The notes: a model not told the origin generated them from the sequence alone. Positions 19,501 through 27,402 are shown, counted from the first letter of the stretch. The stretch is DNA of 33,835 nucleotides from Candidatus Zambryskibacteria bacterium RIFCSPHIGHO2_01_FULL_43_25 (GCA_001823695.1 MHVD01000009.1:1-33835), one strand, 5' to 3'. Made by a program: numbers and translations.

Positions 19501-19929
19501 ATGAGTTACAACGACAAAAGCCAAATAATCAGACACTATGACATGGTAAGTCCCTACTATTATTCTCTTTGGGGAGAACATCTTCACCACGGTTATTGGG
19601 AAACTGGAAAGGAGACAAAGGAAGAAGCCCAGCTGGCTCTGACAAAACATTTGGCTAAAGTAGCTGGTATAAAGCACAGCAGTAAAATTCTGGATGTAGG
19701 ATGTGGTTTTGGCGCGAGTAGTATTTATCTTGCTAAGTACCTAGATGCCAAATGTACAGGGGTCACTATTTCTCCAGTCCAAGTTAGTATGGCGCAAAAT
19801 GCGGCAAAAAAAGAAAATGCCCTGTGTGAATTTTTGCTTATGGATGCAGAAAAAATGGAATTTAATGAACCATTTGATGTAATCTGGTCAATAGAATCAA
19901 TTTCACATTACACAAATACTGAAAAGTAG
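19501..19929 (+). pseudogene. 3'-truncated class I SAM-dependent methyltransferase
   Basis: 'ILDVGCGFGASSIYLAKYL...VTISPVQVSMAQ...FDVIWSIESISHYTNTEK*' ends at the edge of repeat 19930-19997. Confidence 0.75.
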
Positions 19930-19997
19930 TTCTAACATTGCTCACCACAGTAGTGGGATATAAATCACTACGGGGCAGGCTAGTTCGCGCGTCGGTT
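19930..19997 (+). repeat. 68-bp direct repeat, copy 1
   Basis: 67/68 identical to 21160-21227. Confidence 0.95.
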
Positions 19998-20120
19998 TTT
20001 CTCTAGTGTTTAAGCCATTAAAATCTATTGAAGAGGGGGTTAATTGTTCTCTTTTACACCATTAAGTGTTATGGTAAAATTAAAGTAGAGGGTGTTTTAT
20101 TATTAATAGGCTTATTTTTT

Positions 20121-21137
20121 ATGAAGAAAAAAATTGTTTTTTCGGCGATAATTTTATCGTTTTTCTTTTTTGTTTCTAGCCAAGTCTATGCTCAATCTTC
20201 CTACTCATCTCTTAATGAAATTGGTAAACAGTTAGAACAAGCTTACCAACAACTCCAAACACTAACACAAAACCTAACTGGCAAACTTACGGCAGCAACA
20301 GCAGGCTATAACACTCCAACAGTTGATTTAAAGGCAAATACTTTTGATGGCCCAATAACAGTTTCTTCTGGTTCAAATGTAATACTTTATTGGGTTGCTA
20401 CGAATACAGACTCTTGTACTATTTCTGGACCGAATTTGAGGACTTTTTTAGAAGGAGACAGTTCAATGCCTTTCAGCGGATCAGTAAATTCAGGGTTCTT
20501 AACAATGAATACAACGTTTACCATAACATGCACTGGTCCTGGGGGTACTGCTTCAGATAGCGTAACGATTAATGTGCTTACAATCAGCCCACCAATCATT
20601 TCAGACTTGAAAGTAAACTATTCTACTAGCCCCGTTACAGTTGCTTCCGGTTCAAGTGTTTCTATTAGCTATGTCGCAAGAAAAGCGGATTCATGTAATG
20701 TTTCTGGACCACTTGCGTGGAAATATTCCGTAAAAACTTCCGAACCATATCCGTCAACAGAAGTTTATATACAGGGTTGGGCAGGGTCAACAGCTCTGAC
20801 CGCAAACACAACATTTACTATTACTTGCACGGGTCCTGGAGGTACTTCTTCAGCCAGCGTAACTGTTTATGTGGCGAAGGGGGTCCCTTCAGTCACAATC
20901 TCAGCCAATCCAACGACTGTTATTACAGGTCAATCATCGATACTCTCTTGGTCTTCAACTAATGCAACTTCATGTACAGCAGGGGGAGGATGGAGTGGAT
21001 TAAAGTTAACAAGCGGATCTCAAGTAGTCGCACCGACTCAAAGAACAACTTATACTTTAACCTGTTGGGGTCCTGGAGGTAATATTTCAGGTAGTGTAAT
21101 AATTGATACTACACTCAATAAAACATTGATACGGTAA
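20121..21137 (+). CDS. Secreted protein with three Ig-like repeats
   Basis: Signal peptide 'MKKKIVFSAIILSFFFFVSSQVYAQ'; repeats with 'SCTISGP...TFTITCTGPGGTASDSVTINV'. Confidence 0.8.
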   Translation: MKKKIVFSAIILSFFFFVSSQVYAQSSYSSLNEIGKQLEQAYQQLQTLTQNLTGKLTAATAGYNTPTVDLKANTFDGPITVSSGSNVILYWVATNTDSCTISGPNLRTFLEGDSSMPFSGSVNSGFLTMNTTFTITCTGPGGTASDSVTINVLTISPPIISDLKVNYSTSPVTVASGSSVSISYVARKADSCNVSGPLAWKYSVKTSEPYPSTEVYIQGWAGSTALTANTTFTITCTGPGGTSSASVTVYVAKGVPSVTISANPTTVITGQSSILSWSSTNATSCTAGGGWSGLKLTSGSQVVAPTQRTTYTLTCWGPGGNISGSVIIDTTLNKTLIR

Positions 21138-21159
21138 AATACAAGTAACAATCTCGCAA

Positions 21160-21227
21160 TTCTAACATTGCTCACCACAGTAGTGGGATATAAATCACTA
21201 CGGGGCAGGCTAGCTCGCGCGTCGGTT
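21160..21227 (+). repeat. 68-bp direct repeat, copy 2
   Basis: TTCTAACATTGCTCACCACAGTAGTGGGATATAAATCACTACGGGGCAGGCTAGCTCGCGCGTCGGTT. Confidence 0.95.
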
Positions 21228-21238
21228 ATACTTAATAT

Positions 21239-21511
21239 ATGGAATTTAATTTTCTCACTGCGGGGCTTATATTTTTTGCGTATATATTAATTGATGGGAT
21301 GTATGCCTACTATACTCAGTCTATTGTAAAAAAGAGAGCTGTCATCTCTGCAACCACAGGTGCCCTAATGCATTTTCTAATTGCCTTCGGAGTTCTTAAC
21401 TATGTTCAAAATTTCTTGTATGTTGTCCCTCTAGCTCTAGGTTCTTGGGTCGGAACTTATCTTGTAGTAAAGAATGACCGCAGTTCTAACATCATCAAAC
21501 CTCGGACGTAG
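21239..21511 (+). CDS. Small multi-TM membrane protein
   Basis: 90-aa hydrophobic ORF with -10 box 6 nt upstream of ATG. Confidence 0.65.
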   Translation: MEFNFLTAGLIFFAYILIDGMYAYYTQSIVKKRAVISATTGALMHFLIAFGVLNYVQNFLYVVPLALGSWVGTYLVVKNDRSSNIIKPRT

Positions 21512-21579
21512 CTTATGGGTTAAGCAGGGTTGTGTAGTAGAATGCTATAATTAAAATACTTATTAGTTTTTTGTTTATT

Positions 21580-21948
21580 ATGAACAACACACAAAAAGCA
21601 GTTTGGGCTCTTCGTATAGGTGTGGCAGGCGAATTTTTGGGACATGGAGTATTTGCTCTGCAAGGCAAACAGGATTGGATAAACTGGTTTTCAAATTTTG
21701 GCGTAAGCAACCCGAGCACCGCGTCAACGCTTCTGGTCTTGGTTGGAATATTGGACCTGCTGGTTGCGCTCGTTGTTTTATTCAAACCGCTCAAGCCAGT
21801 TTTGCTGTGGGCGGTGTTTTGGGGCTTCTGGACGGCTCTTGTGCGCCCGATTGTTGGTCAGCCGATTTGGGATTTTGTAGAACGGTTTGCAAACTGGGCC
21901 GCGCCTCTAGCTTTGTATTATTTGTTGAGCAACCAACCTAATAATTAA
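21580..21948 (+). CDS. DoxX-like multi-TM protein
   Basis: Four predicted TM segments, 'ALRIGVAGEFLGHGVFAL'; start moved to internal ATG. Confidence 0.55.
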   Translation: MNNTQKAVWALRIGVAGEFLGHGVFALQGKQDWINWFSNFGVSNPSTASTLLVLVGILDLLVALVVLFKPLKPVLLWAVFWGFWTALVRPIVGQPIWDFVERFANWAAPLALYYLLSNQPNN

Positions 21949-22017
21949 TTCTACAATTTTTGTCGTAGTTACCCGATATCCTTTGGTAAAGGCAGAATTT
22001 TCTAATATCATATTAGA

Positions 22018-22503
22018 ATGCGTTTGAATGTTCCATATTTCAAACAGGATTTCATATATTCCTGCGGTCCTGCGGCTGTCCAAATGGTTTTGGCTTATTT
22101 CCACATAAGAGAGTCAGAAAGCAATCTGATTGAAGAACTAGGTGTTAGTGAAGAGATGTGGTCATCTAACAGTCTGATGATAGAAGTGTTTAGGAAAAGA
22201 GGTTTATACTGTTATGTGAATAAAGATGGCACCTTGGAACAGATAAAAAACTTTTTGGAAGAAGGAATTCCGGTCGTAGTAAATTACATAGAACCATCAG
22301 CCGAGGACGGTCACTTCGCGGTGGTTGTGAATCTGACGGATAGCGTGATTGTTTTGAATGACCCGTGGAATGGAGAAAATTTTGTGTTGAATAGGGAAGA
22401 GTTTCTGAATCGCTGGCATTCAAAATATGACGATGCTTCTAGGTGGTATTTGGCAGTTTCTGATAAAGATTTTGACCTGGGCAAAAGATACAGGCCAGTT
22501 TAA
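22018..22503 (+). CDS. Peptidase C39-like protein
   Basis: 'VPYFKQDFIYSCGPAAVQMVLAYF...GHFAVVVNLTDSVIVLNDPWNGE' (Cys/His/Asp). Confidence 0.85.
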   Translation: MRLNVPYFKQDFIYSCGPAAVQMVLAYFHIRESESNLIEELGVSEEMWSSNSLMIEVFRKRGLYCYVNKDGTLEQIKNFLEEGIPVVVNYIEPSAEDGHFAVVVNLTDSVIVLNDPWNGENFVLNREEFLNRWHSKYDDASRWYLAVSDKDFDLGKRYRPV

Positions 22504-22611
22504 ATGTTTCCCGTAATGGTATTATAAGTCCACGGTCGTGTATTTATTATACCGTCGTTGAAAATAGTGTTTCTGTATATTATGATTCGTCTGTTCTTTC
22601 TGATTTTTTAT

Positions 22612-22726
22612 GCCGTTGTAGCTCCCCAAACAAAATATCGGTTAACAAGCAACCTATTTTGTACGGGGCAAGCAGCTGGCCCGCCCGCAACGCATGAGCG
22701 GCTAGCAATGGCGAGCGGGGAGCATG
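22612..22726 (+). other. Orphan tRNA 5' half with two D-arm insertions
   Basis: GCCGTTG TA GCTC [49 nt] AGCTGG [40 nt GC-rich hairpin] GAGC ATG; no 3' half adjacent. Confidence 0.7.
22625..22673 (+). repeat. 49-nt hairpin element, copy B
   Basis: See 17845-17893. Confidence 0.8.
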
Positions 22727-22727
22727 T

Positions 22728-22802
22728 GCCAGAGTAGTTCAGTGGTAGAACGCCTTCATGGTAAGAAGGAAGTCGGGAGTTCAATTCTCCCCTCTGGCTC
22801 CA
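22728..22802 (+). tRNA. tRNA-Thr (GGU)
   Basis: GCCAGAG TA GTTC AGTGGTA GAAC G CCTTC ATGGTAA GAAGG AAGTC GGGAG TTCAATT CTCCC CTCTGGC T CCA. Confidence 0.95.
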
Positions 22803-22981
22803 GAATTAGACCTTCGGATTTTTGACCAGCCATTTCGTGGGCGGCGCACAGTGCCACCCATGCTTCGGACCCTTCTGTTTCTTTTTTTACAAAAAAACAA
22901 AAATGTCTTTTGTGTCGGTTTGTCAAGGTATTGGCTGATGGATATATATACTTATCAACATCCGTACGATATAATAAAATC

Positions 22982-25432
22982 ATGAAAAATAAAATTATTA
23001 GTTTGGCAATAGTGGGATTATTATTAGGAGGTTCATTAGGAGTACCATTAGTGCAGGCACAAACATCGAGTCAGCAGTCAACTCTTTTAGCGTCCTTTAG
23101 CCAAATTAATGAGGCTTTTATACAACTTTTAGCCTCGGTTATAAATGCCCTGGCAGGGCAAGAAGAAGAAAATATAGAAAATGACAATACTACTCTTCCC
23201 CCAGTTTTGAGTCTCTCGCAGTACACAGTTGATCTTCTCAATATCGCGAATGAGTTGAAACAGGCCCCAGCCGCAAAAAAGCAGGCAGCTACAGACCGTT
23301 TGTCAGAATTTGTTCAAATCAGAAAAGATGCCATGCTCCAAGAAATAAAAAATAACCCACAAGCGGTTATTAATAACGCTCTCCCCGCTTGGGCAGTCTC
23401 GCAATTACCACAGAATGTTATCAGCTTTGTAGAACAGCGGAAACAGATCCGCGGTAAATTTCAATATCTGGACGTTCATTACGGTGACTTTTATACCGGC
23501 ACAGCCGCTAATGAATTTTATGTAACCGAAAGTGGTACTGGCAAGCGCTATCGGGTTCATCTTACGGGAAGCCCGCAGGCCCTCACCGGCGATATGGTTG
23601 TCATTGACGGCATAATTCTTGACGATCAAATCGCGACCACAGAAAAATCAATCCAGGTTATTTCTTCTCCTAATAGGACAAGGTCTTCGACGTCGGCCGC
23701 TACCCCTTCTCTCTTGAGTAAAATTATAAACGCACTTGGTCGCAAGGTCGCCAATGCGCAAACAACTACCCCGATTCCCAAAAAAGTAGCGGTTATCATG
23801 TTTAATTGGCAGAACGATACGCGCACTCTGTCAGTGTCGGCCGCCAAGGGGACCGTTTTTACCAACTCGAACTCATCCAACAGCTTTTACAAAGAGAATT
23901 CATTCGGCAAAATTGAACTCGTCGGCAAATACCAATCAGATGGCGATGTTTTCGGTATGGTTACAGTGCCTTATGACAATTCAAACTGTAGCACTATGTA
24001 TAGCGTTTGGTCTGACGCCGCGGATGCCGAAGTGCAGAGATTGGGTTTTGATCTTTCAGGATACGATATAAAAACATATTTGTTTCCTTCAGTTGCTTGC
24101 GGATGGTCGGGTATAGCAGAAGTTGGTGGTTATCCAGCTCGGTCTTGGATCAGAAGTACCGATTTGGGCGTCATAACCCATGAATTGGGTCATAATCTAG
24201 GTTCCCATCATGCAAGCTCTTGGTCGTGCACAGAAAGCGGGGTTAGGGTGCCGATAGGCCAAGATATGAATTGTGTGATAGGGGAATATGGCGATCCGTA
24301 TGATGTTATGGGTTTAGGCGGCATGAGACATATAAATAATTCTCACAAAGATACGACCGTCTACTTCTCCTCACTGGATTGGCTAGATGATCAAAATATA
24401 TTTACAATAGATCGCAATATTGCACCTGATGCCACATACACCATTACTCCGATTGAATGGTCGTCTGCCGGCGTACAGGCGCTTCGCATTCCCAAAGATA
24501 TTTCCCCAACCGGATATCCTGAAACTTATTATTATCTTGAATTTCGCCAGCCTTTTGGATTTGATGACTTTGCCGCTTCCAGTCCTCCGGTAAATGGAGT
24601 AACTATTCGCATCGCAACTGATTACAATTTTATCGTGAAAAGCAGGCTGGTAGATACTACACCATCAACTTATGATTTTACTGACGCTCCCTTGGCAGTA
24701 GGCAAGACATTTACTGATCCATATAAACAGATTAACGTAACCACGCTCTCGGTTGCACCAGCAGAAGCTCAAGTGCGGGTATCTTTTGGGGCAGTGCCTT
24801 GTATACAAGCGAATCCTTCATTCTCGATAAATCCGACTAGTGCCTCGCTTTATGCCGGACAATCGACGTCATTTGCTTATACTCTTACCAATAATGATAC
24901 AACATCTTGTCCTTCCTCTAATTTCAGTATCACTCCGACTCTTCCAGCTGGTTTTAGTCAAAGTCCTTCACCTATAAATCATTCTCTGGCCGGCGGGACG
25001 GGAGTTTCGGGAACGCTTATCATAAGCTCTCCAACTGCCGCAACCGCAGGTTCTTACTCTATAACCGAGACGGCTCAAAATACTTCTGTCCCAGGCAACT
25101 ATCAATCAACGGCAACTCTTACCATGAATATCCTTTTGCCTGATACGATTCTGCCTATTGTCACGATCAATTCGCCCGCCAATGGAGCCACTGTGTCAAA
25201 AGGAAATGTTCAGATTGTCGTTTCGGCATCCGATGCAAGCGGAATAGCTCAAATACAAATCTTGGTTGATGGTGTATTGAAAAAAACCTGCTTTAACACT
25301 ACTTCTTGTTCAGGAACAGTGAAAGCGAATGGCCTGACAGTAGGAACGCACAATATCACCGCGCAGGCTACGGATAAAGGCGGGCCTGTCGCGAATACCG
25401 CAACCGCTTCGATTACTATTATCAAAAAGTAG
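22982..25432 (+). CDS. Secreted metzincin protease (M11/gametolysin-like) with C-terminal Ig-like domains
   Basis: Signal peptide, 'VITHELGHNLGSHH', Met-turn 'YDVMGLGG', Ig-like tail; TATAAT 6 nt before ATG. Confidence 0.85.
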   Translation: MKNKIISLAIVGLLLGGSLGVPLVQAQTSSQQSTLLASFSQINEAFIQLLASVINALAGQEEENIENDNTTLPPVLSLSQYTVDLLNIANELKQAPAAKKQAATDRLSEFVQIRKDAMLQEIKNNPQAVINNALPAWAVSQLPQNVISFVEQRKQIRGKFQYLDVHYGDFYTGTAANEFYVTESGTGKRYRVHLTGSPQALTGDMVVIDGIILDDQIATTEKSIQVISSPNRTRSSTSAATPSLLSKIINALGRKVANAQTTTPIPKKVAVIMFNWQNDTRTLSVSAAKGTVFTNSNSSNSFYKENSFGKIELVGKYQSDGDVFGMVTVPYDNSNCSTMYSVWSDAADAEVQRLGFDLSGYDIKTYLFPSVACGWSGIAEVGGYPARSWIRSTDLGVITHELGHNLGSHHASSWSCTESGVRVPIGQDMNCVIGEYGDPYDVMGLGGMRHINNSHKDTTVYFSSLDWLDDQNIFTIDRNIAPDATYTITPIEWSSAGVQALRIPKDISPTGYPETYYYLEFRQPFGFDDFAASSPPVNGVTIRIATDYNFIVKSRLVDTTPSTYDFTDAPLAVGKTFTDPYKQINVTTLSVAPAEAQVRVSFGAVPCIQANPSFSINPTSASLYAGQSTSFAYTLTNNDTTSCPSSNFSITPTLPAGFSQSPSPINHSLAGGTGVSGTLIISSPTAATAGSYSITETAQNTSVPGNYQSTATLTMNILLPDTILPIVTINSPANGATVSKGNVQIVVSASDASGIAQIQILVDGVLKKTCFNTTSCSGTVKANGLTVGTHNITAQATDKGGPVANTATASITIIKK

Positions 25433-25441
25433 ACACGTTCT

Positions 25442-25479
25442 TAAGCTAAAAATCGTTCCTCGGGGCGATTTTTAGCTTA
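25442..25479 (+). terminator. Terminator hairpin after protease gene
   Basis: TAAGCTAAAAATCG / CGATTTTTAGCTTA 14-bp perfect stem. Confidence 0.7.
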
Positions 25480-25645
25480 TGGAGAAAGACCGCACAGTAC
25501 GAATGAAAAAGTCAGGATAAACTTTTACTCGCTGGCCGTCCAATACCCTACCATCCGTTCGAATACTTGGAAAACAAGTGACGGGGTTTCCTTAGTTCAG
25601 GAATTTTTGATAAAGTGAGTTCGAGCACAGTCGTAAAGATACTCA

Positions 25646-25706
25646 AGTATTGCCACCTTAGCTCAGTCTTGCCCGCCAAAATTTTGCCAGAGTAGCTCAG
25701 TTGGTA
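25646..25706 (+). repeat. 61-bp perfect direct repeat, unit 1
   Basis: AGTATTGCCACCTTAGCTCAGTCTTGCCCGCCAAAATTTTGCCAGAGTAGCTCAGTTGGTA, also at 25804-25864. Confidence 0.95.
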
Positions 25707-25797
25707 CCCGCCCGAACGACTGACATCGTTCAGTCGGGCGGGGAGCATTCCCATGGTAAGGGAAAGGTCATCGGTTCAATCCCGATCAACGGCTCCA
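25686..25797 (+). tRNA. tRNA-Thr (GGU)-like mosaic with 36-nt hairpin in the D-loop
   Basis: GCCAGAG TA GCTC AGTTGGTA [25707-25742] GAGC A TTCCC ATGGTAA GGGAA AGGTC ATCGG TTCAATC CCGAT CAACGGC T CCA; acceptor strands mismatch. Confidence 0.75.
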
Positions 25798-25803
25798 AGA
25801 TTT

Positions 25804-25864
25804 AGTATTGCCACCTTAGCTCAGTCTTGCCCGCCAAAATTTTGCCAGAGTAGCTCAGTTGGTA
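25804..25864 (+). repeat. 61-bp perfect direct repeat, unit 2 (period 158 bp)
   Basis: Identical to 25646-25706. Confidence 0.95.
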
Positions 25865-26002
25865 GAGCGACGCACTCGTAACGCGTAGGTCCCCGGTTCA
25901 ATCCCGGGCTCTGGCTCCAAAAACTAGCAAAAACTTAGGCGGGTGAAGCAGAGCGACGGTATCGTAAACCGTAGGTCCCCGGTTCAAGCCCGGGAGGTGG
26001 CT
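25810..26002 (+). tRNA. Interrupted outer tRNA-Thr (CGU) with a whole tRNA gene in its D-loop
   Basis: 5' half GCCACCT TA GCTC AGT (25810-25825); 3' half GAGC G ACGGT ATCGTAA ACCGT AGGTC CCCGG TTCAAGC CCGGG AGGTGGC T (25951-26002). Confidence 0.8.
25844..25919 (+). tRNA. Inner tRNA-Thr (CGU), CCA encoded
   Basis: GCCAGAG TA GCTC AGTTGGTA GAGC G ACGCA CTCGTAA CGCGT AGGTC CCCGG TTCAATC CCGGG CTCTGGC T CCA. Confidence 0.92.
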
Positions 26003-26036
26003 CTTGAAAAATATGTGGTTGTTAGTAATATAAGTA

Positions 26037-26274
26037 ACGCACCTGGGTGAGAGCGGTGACTCGCAGTACCTAAGGGCTTGAGGAGCTATGATGGTGAGGG
26101 CACAGTCCAAACTCACTGGAGCTCGCGGGACTGCCGCCGGAGACTTGTTACTCCTTGGAGTAGATACCCAAGGTGATGGAGGGGGAAAGCCGACACTGTT
26201 GGCGAAGTCCCAAAAGCCAGGAACAGGTCGTTGTTCTGGCGCGAGGCGCCGCTCACCGCCGGCGCCTTTTTTTT
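26037..26274 (+). ncRNA. Candidate structured ncRNA of unassigned family
   Basis: TTGAAA-N16-TAATAT promoter upstream, internal pseudoknot potential, several stems, GC-rich terminator, no credible ORF. Confidence 0.55.
26245..26274 (+). terminator. Rho-independent terminator of candidate ncRNA
   Basis: GGCGCCG / CGGCGCC stem followed by TTTTTTTT. Confidence 0.9.
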
Positions 26275-26296
26275 GAATTTTGTTAATATCAATTAC

Positions 26297-26374
26297 ATGA
26301 CCGATTCCAAGGAAGACGAGAAAAAGAAGATAGAAGAACTGGAAGCGCAGATGAGTTGTCCCGGAACGCTCTAA
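26297..26374 (+). CDS. 25-codon ORF resembling the N-terminal helix of RF2
   Basis: MTDSKEDEKKKIEELEAQMSCPGTL; TAATAT 7 nt upstream of ATG. Confidence 0.35.
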   Translation: MTDSKEDEKKKIEELEAQMSCPGTL

Positions 26375-26401
26375 AATAATTAAGAGTTTTGGTGTTAATT
26401 T

Positions 26402-27313
26402 ATGGATAAGGAAAATATACAAAAGAAGATAGAAGAGTTAGAAGAGCGAATGGGCAAGCCGGATTTTTGGTCTGACAAAACATTCGCCCAAGAAACTATA
26501 AAGAAAATTCAAGAGCTCAAAGATGAGATTGAGGGAGTAGGCAAATATGATAAGGGAGATGCTGTAATGACAATATTTTCAGGCGCCGGCGGAGATGATG
26601 CCGAGGATTTCTCGGCCATGCTTTTGACGATGTATTTCAAATACATTGCCAAGCAGGGCTGGTCGTACAGAGTTCTCCACGAAAATCGCAACGATCACGG
26701 CGGATACAGGAATATAACACTTGAGATTTCAAATCCTTCAACTCACTTTGCTCGCCCAGGATCTTTAGGGCCCTATGGGATCCTAAAGAACGAATCGGGG
26801 GTTCATCGCCTTGTCCGCATATCGCCATTTAACGCAAAGAAACTTCGTCACACCTCCTTTTCTTTGGTTGAAGTTATCCCCGAGTTTGAAAAAGTTTCAG
26901 AATCGGAAATAGAAATTCCAGAAACGGATTTGAAAATTGATTTTGCGAAGTCAAGCGGCCCGGGTGGACAAAATGTCAACAAGAGAGAAACTGCGGTAAG
27001 GGTCGTCCACACTCCGACGGGCATTTCTGTTCATGTTGACTCTGAGAGATCACAGGCGCAAAACCGAGAGGGAGCGATGGCCATACTTGCCGGCAAACTG
27101 TATAAGCGTCTTGAAGAAGAGAGGCAAGCGAAGGAAAAAGGCATGTATATCTCAAAGAGCACCCAGATAGAATGGGGCAACCAAATACGCTCCTACGTTC
27201 TCCATCCGTACAAAATGGTCAAGGACCACAGGACGGGAGTAGAAACAAGCGATATTGATGCTGTTCTCCAGGGCGGGATAGACGCGTTTGTTGAAGCTGA
27301 GAAGAATCTGTAA
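26402..27313 (+). CDS. prfB: Peptide chain release factor 2
   Basis: 'SSGPGGQNVNKRETAVRVVHTPTGI', RF2-type 'ISPFNAKKLRHTSF'. Confidence 0.93.
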   Translation: MDKENIQKKIEELEERMGKPDFWSDKTFAQETIKKIQELKDEIEGVGKYDKGDAVMTIFSGAGGDDAEDFSAMLLTMYFKYIAKQGWSYRVLHENRNDHGGYRNITLEISNPSTHFARPGSLGPYGILKNESGVHRLVRISPFNAKKLRHTSFSLVEVIPEFEKVSESEIEIPETDLKIDFAKSSGPGGQNVNKRETAVRVVHTPTGISVHVDSERSQAQNREGAMAILAGKLYKRLEEERQAKEKGMYISKSTQIEWGNQIRSYVLHPYKMVKDHRTGVETSDIDAVLQGGIDAFVEAEKNL

Positions 27314-27402
27314 CTTGATTTGGCGTGGCTTTAGCTTGAGTAAACCCCTAAAAAATATTAGAATAACCGATAACCCCGCCCCGTTTTTGCTTCTTGGTTA
27401 GG

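Noticed and set aside
26037-26274. Identification as RNase P RNA
   Set aside because: Only weak similarity to GAGG-N-AGUCC-NNN-CUC; other universal P RNA elements were not found by eye. A cmscan would decide.
26088-26276. 62-aa plus-strand ORF in the ncRNA region
   Set aside because: Low-complexity translation that runs through the terminator hairpin; the region looks structured rather than coding.
26297-26402. Programmed +1 frameshift of prfB
   Set aside because: No CTT TGA C slippery site; the short ORF ends with TAA and lies fully upstream of an intact prfB start.
25898-26422. 174-aa minus-strand ORF across tRNA and ncRNA
   Set aside because: Contains antisense tRNA translation ('LPGLNRGPTVYDTVALLHPP') and no recognizable domain.
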